A stretch of 12,329 nt of DNA from Chamaesiphon sp. Lineage in GTDB: Bacteria; Cyanobacteriota; Cyanobacteriia; Cyanobacteriales; Chamaesiphonaceae. The translations under genes were made by a program, and so were the position numbers. This document shows, piece by piece, positions 1 through 7,106 of this stretch. The number at the start of each line of letters is the position of its first letter. Positions within the stretch are counted from its first letter, which is position 1. The notes beneath the pieces are model-generated. The model was not told where the DNA came from and did no database searches. It was given only the letters and a program-made list of their open reading frames with translations. The stretch is taken from assembly GCA_026785875.1 (NCBI GenBank), contig JAJAZF010000349.1, positions 1 through 12,329 on the forward strand, written 5' to 3'.

Positions 1-1491
1 AATCCCTTCTCTACCGGAAAACTCTACAAGACAGGCGATCTGGCTCGTTATCTCCCAGATGGGAATATTGAATTTCTGGGGCGGATCGACAGCCAAGTCA
101 AAATACGCGGCTTTCGGATCGAACTGGGCGAAATTGAAGCCGCGTTAGCTCAACACCCCAACGTGCGAGAAGTTACAGTCATCGATCTTCTCGATCGATC
201 TGGAAACAAAAGTCTGGTTGCTTATCTAGTCTGCCCACAAGCACAGCCGACAGTTAGAGAATTACGGACATTTCTGCGATCGCGGCTGCCAGATTATTTG
301 ATTCCCTCAGCTTTTGTAACGATCGACGCTTTACCACTTACTCCCAATGGCAAGATCGATCGTCGAGCCTTACCACTCCCCAATGACGATCGCCGTGAGT
401 CCGCAGCCACGATTCATCCCCGTGACGAGTTGGAGCTTCAGCTTGCCAAAATTTGGGAGCAGGCATTGGGGATGCTGTCGATCGGGATTCATGATAACTT
501 CTTTGAATTAGGCGGTCACTCGCTGATTGCCGTCCGGTTATTTGTCGAGATCGATCGGATTTGGGGGCGGAATCTGCCCTTAGCTACTTTATTCCAGCAC
601 CAAACGATCGCGGAACTCGCAAAGGTCTTGCGCCAACGTGAATGGGTGGCACCGTGGTCGTCATTAGTAACGATCCAACCCCACGGCTCCAAACCACCTT
701 TATTTTGTTTTCATCCGATCGGCGGTAACGTTCTAGAGTATTACCCTTTAGCCGAGTATTTGGGACAAGATCGACCAATTTATGGGTTGCAATCTCAAGG
801 TTTAGATGGCAAGCAGCAATTGGTAACTAGTATCGCCGAGATGGCAAGCAACTATATTCAAGAAATGTTGACTATTCAGCCACAAGAGCCTTATTTACTG
901 ATTGGTTATTCGTTTGGTGGACTATTGGTATATGAGGTCGCCCAGCAACTCCAAGCACTGGGTAAACAAGTAGATTTCTTAGGAGTACTGGACTGTAACT
1001 CTCCCAATATCAAAACAGTACGCCCATCATTTACCAAATCGATTCAAATTCATTTGAGTAACTTGTTGCAGCTAGCCAACCAGGACAAAATTCAATATAT
1101 CAAAGATCGGATCGACTATCGATTTAATAATGTTGATTATCGAGAATTCTTACTGAGAAGTTTCCCTGAAGATGCACCACCTTCGATCGAACTCCTCCAA
1201 CTGATCGATACCAATTTCCAAGCAAATGGCTCCTATATCGCTCGACCTTATCCTGGCAATCTCACTTTATTTCGATGCCAAATGCAGACATTGGACTACT
1301 ATCTATCCCCCGATTTGGGTTGGGGCGATCTAGTGAGTGGCAACCTAGAAATTTATAATGTCGCTAGTTCTCACTATAGTATTTTGAGAGAACCAGTAGT
1401 CCGATTGGTAGCTAAACAGATCGAATCTTGCTTGGAACAAATACCAGCAAGGATGATTAAAGGAGGTAGTAATTTACATTTTGATAAATAA
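1..1491 (+). CDS. Nonribosomal peptide synthetase, C-terminal part (A domain end - carrier protein - thioesterase), 5' partial
   Basis: The frame is open from base 1, so this is the last 496 residues of a larger synthetase that begins upstream; an internal ATG at 163 is not the start. Residues 1-120 are the end of an adenylation domain: core A7 (YKTGDLARY), A8 (GRIDSQVKIRGFRIELGEIE) and A10 (NGKIDRRAL, catalytic Lys118). A carrier domain follows with DNFFELGGHS, whose Ser174 is the expected phosphopantetheine site. A type I thioesterase (about 230-480) carries HPIGG, the nucleophile motif GYSFGG (Ser304), a likely Asp331 in GVLDCN and His458 in SSHYSIL, so the triad looks complete. Ending in a thioesterase means this is the terminal module, releasing the product by hydrolysis, cyclisation or transfer. 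The substrate-specifying part of the A domain is outside the window, so the amino acid cannot be predicted. The stop overlaps the next gene by 11 bases. Confidence 0.95.
   Translation, partial: NPFSTGKLYKTGDLARYLPDGNIEFLGRIDSQVKIRGFRIELGEIEAALAQHPNVREVTVIDLLDRSGNKSLVAYLVCPQAQPTVRELRTFLRSRLPDYLIPSAFVTIDALPLTPNGKIDRRALPLPNDDRRESAATIHPRDELELQLAKIWEQALGMLSIGIHDNFFELGGHSLIAVRLFVEIDRIWGRNLPLATLFQHQTIAELAKVLRQREWVAPWSSLVTIQPHGSKPPLFCFHPIGGNVLEYYPLAEYLGQDRPIYGLQSQGLDGKQQLVTSIAEMASNYIQEMLTIQPQEPYLLIGYSFGGLLVYEVAQQLQALGKQVDFLGVLDCNSPNIKTVRPSFTKSIQIHLSNLLQLANQDKIQYIKDRIDYRFNNVDYREFLLRSFPEDAPPSIELLQLIDTNFQANGSYIARPYPGNLTLFRCQMQTLDYYLSPDLGWGDLVSGNLEIYNVASSHYSILREPVVRLVAKQIESCLEQIPARMIKGGSNLHFDK
1460..1467 (+). 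promoter_or_regulatory. Strong Shine-Dalgarno for the Wzy-like gene
   Basis: AAGGAGGT lies inside the last codons of the NRPS gene, just ahead of the TTG at 1481. It is a near-perfect anti-16S match, whereas most starts in this window have no obvious ribosome-binding site. The spacing to TTG is 13 bases, longer than ideal, and to the non-standard ATT at 1472 only 4. It supports independent initiation of the polymerase within the NRPS transcript. Confidence 0.6.
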
Positions 1492-2758
1492 ATATTTACA
1501 GGTTACTGAGCGAGGATTTGTAATTTTATCATTCCTAATTTATTCTGGTGGGCCACTACCTCTACTACTCTCAGGCGGTGCTGGGCAAGGTATAGACGAG
1601 CAAGAAGGTGCCGATCCAGTGGACTACACGATACAGCAGAGTATATTTTTTGCCAACTATTTTCTCTCCTTATTTTTACTAATGATTCGTTGGAAAAAAT
1701 CAATTTATACATTAAGTAAAGATCCAACTATCTGGTTGTTAATGGTCATTGCCTTGGGATCGTTCTTTTGGTCTTTTGCGCCCTCAGTGACTAGAGCTAG
1801 GAGTATCGCGCTAGTTGGGACTAGCTTGTTTGGGTTGTATTTGGCTGCTCGCTATAGTATTCGCGAACAACTCCAATTATTGGGCTGGAGTTTCGCGCTC
1901 ATTATCATCGTGAGTTTCGCATTTGCCATACTGATTCCCCACTATGGCATGATGGCTTCTGGAGTCCACTCAGGTGCTTGGCGAGGGATCTACGTCCACA
2001 AAAATGTATTGGGGAAAGTGATGGGGATCGGTGGGCTAACTTTTGTGCTGTTGGCAATGGATGCCAAAACACGGCGATGGTTGCCTTGGACTGGGCTAGG
2101 CTTATCATTTTGTCTATTATTGCTATCAAAATCTTCATCATCGATGATTAATTTTTTGACTGTATTGGCTCTGATTCCCATTTTTCAAACTCTTCGGTGG
2201 CGATATCATGTGATGATTCCAACAGTAATTGCGATCGTCATTTTGGGGGGTGGATTATCATTGTGGTTGAATCAAAATGCGGAGATATTATTGGGGTCGA
2301 TCGGTAAAGATCCGACACTAACTGGGAGGACGGATATGTGGCCTTATGTGCTAGAAATGATTTGGAAACAGCCGTGGCTGGGCTATGGCTATAATGGATT
2401 TTGGGGTGATTGGAATAGCCCTGGAGCTTATGTGTGGTACATCGTCAATTGGACACCACCCAATGCACATAATGGATTTTTAGATCTGTGGTTGGATTTC
2501 GGATTTTTGGGTGTCGTCATCTTTGGCTACGGATTCTGTCAAACATTGTTGCGGGGATTAAATTGGTTACGATTCGATAAATATTGGGTAAGTTTTTGGG
2601 GGTTATTATACTCGGCTTATCTAGTTTTAGGTAATCTGACAGAAAGCTCTCTAGCGATCCGCAATGATATTTTTTGGCTACTATATCTCACGGCATCATT
2701 CTCATTGGCACTCAATAACTCTACACCAGACGAAATGTCTGCCGCAAAGTCATCATGA
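1481..2758 (+). CDS. O-antigen ligase/Wzy-like polysaccharide polymerase (membrane protein)
   Basis: This 425-residue, very hydrophobic protein has about ten to twelve predicted membrane helices. It resembles the Wzy_C/O-antigen ligase (ExoQ-like) family, which polymerises or ligates lipid-linked sugar repeat units on the outer face of the cytoplasmic membrane. Supporting motifs are GAWRGIYVHKNVLG (about 165-178), LTGRTDMW (280-287) and NAHNGFLDLWLDFGFLG (328-344), typical of the large periplasmic loop and following helix. The start is taken as TTG at 1481 because no ATG or GTG lies in a reasonable place; a strong AAGGAGGT at 1460-1467 precedes it, though with a long 13-base spacer. In-frame ATT codons at 1472 and 1478 are nearer the ribosome site. 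It overlaps the NRPS stop by 11 bases and the flippase start by 4, implying translational coupling. Polymerase versus ligase cannot be settled from sequence; the adjacent flippase favours polymerase. Confidence 0.88.
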   Translation: MINKYLQVTERGFVILSFLIYSGGPLPLLLSGGAGQGIDEQEGADPVDYTIQQSIFFANYFLSLFLLMIRWKKSIYTLSKDPTIWLLMVIALGSFFWSFAPSVTRARSIALVGTSLFGLYLAARYSIREQLQLLGWSFALIIIVSFAFAILIPHYGMMASGVHSGAWRGIYVHKNVLGKVMGIGGLTFVLLAMDAKTRRWLPWTGLGLSFCLLLLSKSSSSMINFLTVLALIPIFQTLRWRYHVMIPTVIAIVILGGGLSLWLNQNAEILLGSIGKDPTLTGRTDMWPYVLEMIWKQPWLGYGYNGFWGDWNSPGAYVWYIVNWTPPNAHNGFLDLWLDFGFLGVVIFGYGFCQTLLRGLNWLRFDKYWVSFWGLLYSAYLVLGNLTESSLAIRNDIFWLLYLTASFSLALNNSTPDEMSAAKSS

Positions 2759-4047
2759 GGCATCTAAATCAGATCCAAACTTATATCAATCACCTCATGC
2801 AAAAGCCCCTAGTCAGGGGTGCTGTCTGGCTGTTCATTGGGAGAGGATTAGGCTTGATATTGCAAGCTGCCTACTTTGTGATTATCGCGCGCACACTCGG
2901 TGTGGCGCAATATGGCGAATTTGTGAGCATAACAGCTTTAGCCGCGATCGTTTCGCCATTTGTCGGTTTGGGAATGGAAATTTTGCTGCTCAAAAATGTG
3001 GCGAAAAATCGCAGTTTGTTTGCGGCATACTGGGGTAACTCTCTAGTGGTTACTTTAGTAACTGGATTAGGATTTATTTCTTTACTAGTACTCCTATCGC
3101 CGCTGCTATTACCGCGATCGATCTCTCCCCTTGCGCTGTTATTGGTAGCTGTGGGCGATCTAATTTTTGGGAGTATTACTAATCTAGCGGGGAGATCGTT
3201 TCAAGCAGTAGATCGGCTAAATGTATCGGCACAAATCGGTATCTTTACTATGTTTACCAAAGTGCTAGCAGCAATCGCCTTATTGAAGTTTTTTCCCCAT
3301 CCCAATAGTCTCCAGTGGGTGTGTTTATATTCAGCTAGCAGTATGATATCAGCACTATTTGCCGCGATCCTCGTGCAGCGGTGGTTGGGATCGCCAACTT
3401 TGGAATTGGCGCGGATTAAATCTGAAGTTACTGAAGGGTTGTCGTTTTCGATCAGTAATTCAGCCTACACTATCTACAGCGATATCGACAAAACCATGCT
3501 AGCGCGGCTATCGACATTAGCAGCAACAGGCATCTATGCTGCTGCATATCGCTTGATTGATGTGGCATTTGTTCCCGTAATTTCGATCGCGGGTGCTGCT
3601 TATGCTGACTTTTTTCGGAAGGGTAAAGATGGTGTGGGTGCGGCGTTAACTTTTGCCAAACCACTAGTTGCAATTACTGCAATTTATAGCACGATCGCTG
3701 GTGTAGCAATGTTACTACTAGCACCGATTGTTCCCCTAGTTTTGGGTGATGAATATCTCGATGTAGTCGAGGCATTGCGGTGGTTGGCACCCATTCCCCT
3801 ATTTAGAGCCATGCAGCATTTTGGCGGCGATATCCTCAGCGGCTCTGGCTTTCAGAGTTGGCGGAGTACGATCGAAGCAGGTATTGCGCTCTTCAATATC
3901 GGCATCAATCTTTGGCTGATTCCATTATATTCGTGGAAAGGTTCTGCTTGGGCTAGTTTGACTTCAGATGGATTGCTGATGCTACTTTTATGGATGTCTG
4001 TCGCGTTCTTTTATTGGAAACAAAGATCCCAATCACATGAGGGCTAA
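2755..4047 (+). CDS. Wzx-type polysaccharide flippase (MOP superfamily)
   Basis: This 430-residue membrane protein has about twelve predicted helices. The N-terminal signature (GRGLGLILQ then ARTLGVAQYGEF, about 29-56) is the usual beginning of Wzx/RfbX-like polysaccharide translocases of the MOP superfamily. Such proteins flip undecaprenyl-linked repeat units from the cytoplasmic to the periplasmic leaflet. A second-half segment (EGLSFSISNSAYTIYSDIDK) has the pattern of the pseudo-repeat of the family, including the polar residues typical of helix 7. Length is normal for the family and no break is visible. The start ATG shares four bases (ATGA) with the stop of the polymerase gene, so the Wzy-Wzx pair is probably translated together. 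This context, followed by glycosyltransferases, supports a Wzx/Wzy-dependent pathway. The exact substrate is not predictable. Confidence 0.9.
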   Translation: MRHLNQIQTYINHLMQKPLVRGAVWLFIGRGLGLILQAAYFVIIARTLGVAQYGEFVSITALAAIVSPFVGLGMEILLLKNVAKNRSLFAAYWGNSLVVTLVTGLGFISLLVLLSPLLLPRSISPLALLLVAVGDLIFGSITNLAGRSFQAVDRLNVSAQIGIFTMFTKVLAAIALLKFFPHPNSLQWVCLYSASSMISALFAAILVQRWLGSPTLELARIKSEVTEGLSFSISNSAYTIYSDIDKTMLARLSTLAATGIYAAAYRLIDVAFVPVISIAGAAYADFFRKGKDGVGAALTFAKPLVAITAIYSTIAGVAMLLLAPIVPLVLGDEYLDVVEALRWLAPIPLFRAMQHFGGDILSGSGFQSWRSTIEAGIALFNIGINLWLIPLYSWKGSAWASLTSDGLLMLLLWMSVAFFYWKQRSQSHEG

Positions 4048-4081
4048 TTTGTGAATTTGTCGATCGATAAAATACTTAAAT

Positions 4082-5299
4082 ATGAAAATAACTTTAATAT
4101 GTCAAGAAATTCCTTATCCAGCCATGCACGGTAGTCGAATCGATATGTGGCGCAGGATTAAAGCTTTCGCAGAGCGAGGCGTAGAACTACAAGCGATATT
4201 TTGGTGGTTTGGTACCGCCCCAACTGCTGAAGCGATCGCTGAAATTCACAAATATGTCAGCAAAGTACATCTCATAAAGATCGAACAAACATCGCTCTCT
4301 CGGCTCCGCCGGATCGCCGATCTTTTCAGTTATCCGCTCGAAACTTCTTCGCGACTGATTAAAGGAAAAAAATTGGCTGACTTGATAGATCGAGTGCGAG
4401 ACTTCGATCCAGATATCATTTTTCTAGATGGGATTCATGGCGGGGCGATCGCAACTAGTTTGAGTCAGGAGCTACAGGTGCCAATGGTCACTCGATCGCA
4501 CAATATCGAACATATCTATGCTCAAAAAATGTTCGCCGCAGCGATTAGCTTCAAGGATAAATTCCGCAGATATTTAGCGATGCTGCATTTGGAACGGTAT
4601 GAAAAACAGCTATTAACGAATAGTGCTTTGTTTTATGATATTTCTGCCGATGATTTGCATTTTTGGCAGGCTCTCAACTTGACAAATGGTCGCCTGCTAT
4701 TGCCGCTCATCGAGTGGGCAGCCGTCGATCCAAATAGTCCAGAACCGATCGAATCTTACGATATCGTCTTTTTGGGTAACTTAAATGCCGAGAATAATGT
4801 CGCCGGAGTCATTTGGTTTTTGACTGAGGTATTGCCGCTAATCCATGAGCGATCGCCACAAGTAACAGTGCTAATTGCTGGCTTCAAACCTGTCGATCGG
4901 ATCGTCCAAATTTGCCACAACACCGAATACGTATCTCTGAAGATCGATCCCGTATCTGCTAGTGATACTTATCAGCTTGGGAGAGTATTAATCAATCCGA
5001 TCTTGACAGGTAGTGGCGTTAAAATTAAATCGATCGAGATGTTACAATTTGGCAAACCGATCGTCTCGACCAGTGAGGGTGTATCTGGCTTACCAACGAT
5101 GGTAAAACAATATTTTAGGATTGCCAACGATCCGGCAACTTTTGCAGCCGCAATTCTCGATTTTTTAGTAACAGGCACTGTACTGACAATCGATGCTCCA
5201 GGGGAAAGGCTCCACCAGCAGCAATTACTCCAATCGTATTTTGGTGGCGAAATTATCGATCGGACGCTCGCCGATCTCCAATCGATCGTCCGACCCTAA
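4082..5299 (+). CDS. GT4-like glycosyltransferase (GT-B fold)
   Basis: This 405-residue protein looks like a retaining GT-B glycosyltransferase of the GT4/GT1-like group. The N-terminal acceptor domain begins with KITLICQEIPYPAMHGSRID, with the small-residue loop near residues 14-19, and has a conserved SHNIEHIY at about 139-146. The C-terminal donor domain opens with DIVFLGNLNAENN (about 227-239) and contains the sugar-nucleotide binding stretch NPILTGSGVKIKSIEMLQFG (305-324), followed by GKPIVSTSEGVSGL. Ser/Thr-Gly-Ser-Gly with Lys and Glu in this block matches other family members. No membrane segments or signal peptide are seen, so it should act at the cytoplasmic membrane face on a lipid-linked acceptor. 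The start is the ATG 34 bases after the flippase stop; no Shine-Dalgarno is evident. Sugar donor and linkage cannot be predicted. Confidence 0.88.
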   Translation: MKITLICQEIPYPAMHGSRIDMWRRIKAFAERGVELQAIFWWFGTAPTAEAIAEIHKYVSKVHLIKIEQTSLSRLRRIADLFSYPLETSSRLIKGKKLADLIDRVRDFDPDIIFLDGIHGGAIATSLSQELQVPMVTRSHNIEHIYAQKMFAAAISFKDKFRRYLAMLHLERYEKQLLTNSALFYDISADDLHFWQALNLTNGRLLLPLIEWAAVDPNSPEPIESYDIVFLGNLNAENNVAGVIWFLTEVLPLIHERSPQVTVLIAGFKPVDRIVQICHNTEYVSLKIDPVSASDTYQLGRVLINPILTGSGVKIKSIEMLQFGKPIVSTSEGVSGLPTMVKQYFRIANDPATFAAAILDFLVTGTVLTIDAPGERLHQQQLLQSYFGGEIIDRTLADLQSIVRP

Positions 5300-5353
5300 C
5301 TTCTTTTCTATCTAGTAATTAGATCGACCCATTCTGTTAGCCAATTACCATCG

Positions 5354-6562
5354 ATGCTCGACTCCAAAACTACCTCGAACAAACGATCGGATCGGGATAC
5401 TAGCAACTCGTTGCGAATCGCCCTCCTATTTCCGACTGTAGAATTGGGCACCTACTGGCAACCAGTTCTACACAAATTGGCATCCCACCAAGTGAGATTG
5501 TACACAGGTCGCCCGTGGGCAGGTTTTGACCCAGACGACCCCGAAAACGCCACTGTCGAAGTAGTCGGAACGATCGTGAGGGTGACTAGTAGTGAAGACA
5601 AAACTGACTACAGTGGCGGCTATATGCGGCTATCACCCGCGATCGTCGGACGGTTGCTACAATTCAAGCCGCAGGTGGTAATTGCTTGTGGATTCTCGAT
5701 CTGGACGATGCTGGCGATCCTCGCCAAACCGATCGGTCGCTGGCGCATAGTCCTCGCCTGGGATGGCAGTTCGCCCAATGTGGACTTTCGCGACTCCCCG
5801 CCGCGCTTGCTGGTACGATCGCTCATCGCTCGGTTTGTCGATCGGTTTATTACCAATAGTGAAGCTGGCAAAGCTTATTTTTGCGAGTATTTGGGGGTGG
5901 ACAGTCAGAAGATTACCGTCAGACCATATCTAGTTCCAGATCCTCAGACTTTATTGGGTATGTCTGCCTCACCAGCAGCGATCCCGCTCGATCTACCGTC
6001 GCCAATTTTTCTCTACGTCGGTCGGATCGAAGAGCGCAAAGGACTTCAGCTCCTGCTACAAGCTTGTCAGATTTTACGGCAAGCGGGCGAGCAGTTTTCA
6101 CTTGAGATCGTGGGGCGCGGTCCGCAACAAGCAGAACTCCAAGCCTATTGCCATACTCACGCTCTAGACGATTGCATCCAGTGGTTGGGGTGGATTGATT
6201 ACCGTCAACTGGGGGGGTATTTTCAGCAAGCTGATGTGTTTGTGTTTCCATCCCTAGAAGATATCTGGGGGATGGTGACACTTGAAGCGATGGCATTTGG
6301 CAAACCTGTGATGTGTTCGCAGTGGGCTGGCTCGTCAGAGCTGATCGTTCATGGTGAAAATGGCTGGATTTGCGATCCGTACGATCCGGCGGCAATGGCA
6401 GCAATTATGCGCTCGGCGATCTCGGCACCGGAATCGATCGCGACAATGGGTCGAGCGGCACAAGCGACGATCTCACAGCATACTCCCGCAATGGTCGCAC
6501 AGTTTTTAGCAGATGTCAGTCTCCAAACCCTCGATCGTCAGTCCACCACCAGCTCAATCTAG
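5354..6562 (+). CDS. GT4 family glycosyltransferase
   Basis: This 402-residue protein is a GT4-type glycosyltransferase with a GT-B fold. A short variable tail is followed by the first beta-strand SLRIALLFPTVELG at about 19-32. The donor domain starts at IFLYVGRIEERKGLQLLLQA (218-237), with EIVGRGPQQAEL (251-262) as the next strand. The E-x7-E region is ADVFVFPSLEDIWGMVTLEA (293-312), in which the first acidic position is Asp303 and the second Glu311, a common variant in this family. GKPVMCSQWAGSSELI follows. It is a cytoplasmic enzyme adding a sugar to the growing repeat unit. The gene lies 54 bases after the preceding glycosyltransferase. The next gene begins within or just after its 3' end, so the three are probably one transcript. 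Donor specificity is unknown. Confidence 0.92.
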   Translation: MLDSKTTSNKRSDRDTSNSLRIALLFPTVELGTYWQPVLHKLASHQVRLYTGRPWAGFDPDDPENATVEVVGTIVRVTSSEDKTDYSGGYMRLSPAIVGRLLQFKPQVVIACGFSIWTMLAILAKPIGRWRIVLAWDGSSPNVDFRDSPPRLLVRSLIARFVDRFITNSEAGKAYFCEYLGVDSQKITVRPYLVPDPQTLLGMSASPAAIPLDLPSPIFLYVGRIEERKGLQLLLQACQILRQAGEQFSLEIVGRGPQQAELQAYCHTHALDDCIQWLGWIDYRQLGGYFQQADVFVFPSLEDIWGMVTLEAMAFGKPVMCSQWAGSSELIVHGENGWICDPYDPAAMAAIMRSAISAPESIATMGRAAQATISQHTPAMVAQFLADVSLQTLDRQSTTSSI

Positions 6563-6566
6563 ACAC

Positions 6567-7106
6567 ATGCACTCACTCAATCCAGTCAGCTTACCACTAC
6601 ATCGACGCATTCTGAGGATGCGCGTCGATGCTACCAGTTACGAACTCGCCACCAACCAAATTTTGGACTGGGCGCAGCACCAGGAACATCGCTATGTGTG
6701 CGCTGCCAATGTACACATGGCGATGTCAGTGTTTGACTCTGCTCAGTTTGCTGAAGTTGTCAATCAGGCAGATTTGGTGACACCGGATGGTATGCCCTTG
6801 GTGTGGGCATTGCGCTGGTTTGGTATTCCGGATGCCCAGCGAGTCTACGGGCCGACATTGATGCTCCAAGTCTGCGCCGCTGCTGCCCAGGAACGCGTCC
6901 CGATCGGTTTATATGGTGGTACGGTGGAGAGCCTGGACGATTTTGTGAAATTCTTGGAGTCCAAGTTTCCAGGAATTGAGATTGTCTGCCGGATTGCGCC
7001 ACCGTTTCGATCGGTTACGCCAGTAGAAGCAGCCGACTATCAGCAGCAAATTATTGATTCGGCAGCACGGATTGTGTTTGTCGGCATCGGTTGTAGTGGG
7101 ATGTAG
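6567..7106 (+). CDS. WecG/TagA/CpsF-family glycosyltransferase, C-terminally truncated (probably non-functional)
   Basis: The 179 residues match the N-terminal two thirds of the WecG/TagA/CpsF (GT26) family, which transfers N-acetylmannosamine or ManNAcA-type sugars to a lipid-linked acceptor. Visible motifs are NVHMAMSV, the TPDGMPLVW block with the presumed catalytic Asp74, RVYGPTLML, IGLYGG and the final strand RIVFVGIGC. Family members normally continue from this strand with GCPKQE and roughly 60 more residues, including an Arg-rich membrane-binding tail that helps form the active site. Here the frame reads GCSGM and stops, and no remnant of the missing part is seen in the other forward frames beyond it. 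The ATG at 6567 (4 bases after the previous stop) is preferred over the one at 6513, which overlaps the upstream gene by 50 bases; neither has a clear ribosome site. The next gene starts at the base right after the stop. Confidence 0.82.
   Translation: MHSLNPVSLPLHRRILRMRVDATSYELATNQILDWAQHQEHRYVCAANVHMAMSVFDSAQFAEVVNQADLVTPDGMPLVWALRWFGIPDAQRVYGPTLMLQVCAAAAQERVPIGLYGGTVESLDDFVKFLESKFPGIEIVCRIAPPFRSVTPVEAADYQQQIIDSAARIVFVGIGCSGM

Noticed and set aside
2664..3038. 124-codon plus-strand frame across the polymerase-flippase junction
   Set aside because: It overlaps two well-supported membrane proteins in another frame, and its His/Ser/Cys-rich sequence matches nothing.
5919..6404. 161-codon minus-strand frame
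   Set aside because: It is antisense to the well-supported GT4 gene, has low-complexity Ser/Arg/Pro composition and no recognisable domain.
6513..6566. ATG at 6513 as the start of the WecG-family gene
   Set aside because: It would overlap the previous gene by 50 bases and add a Ser/Pro-rich stretch with no family similarity; the ATG at 6567 sits 4 bases after the previous stop. It remains possible.
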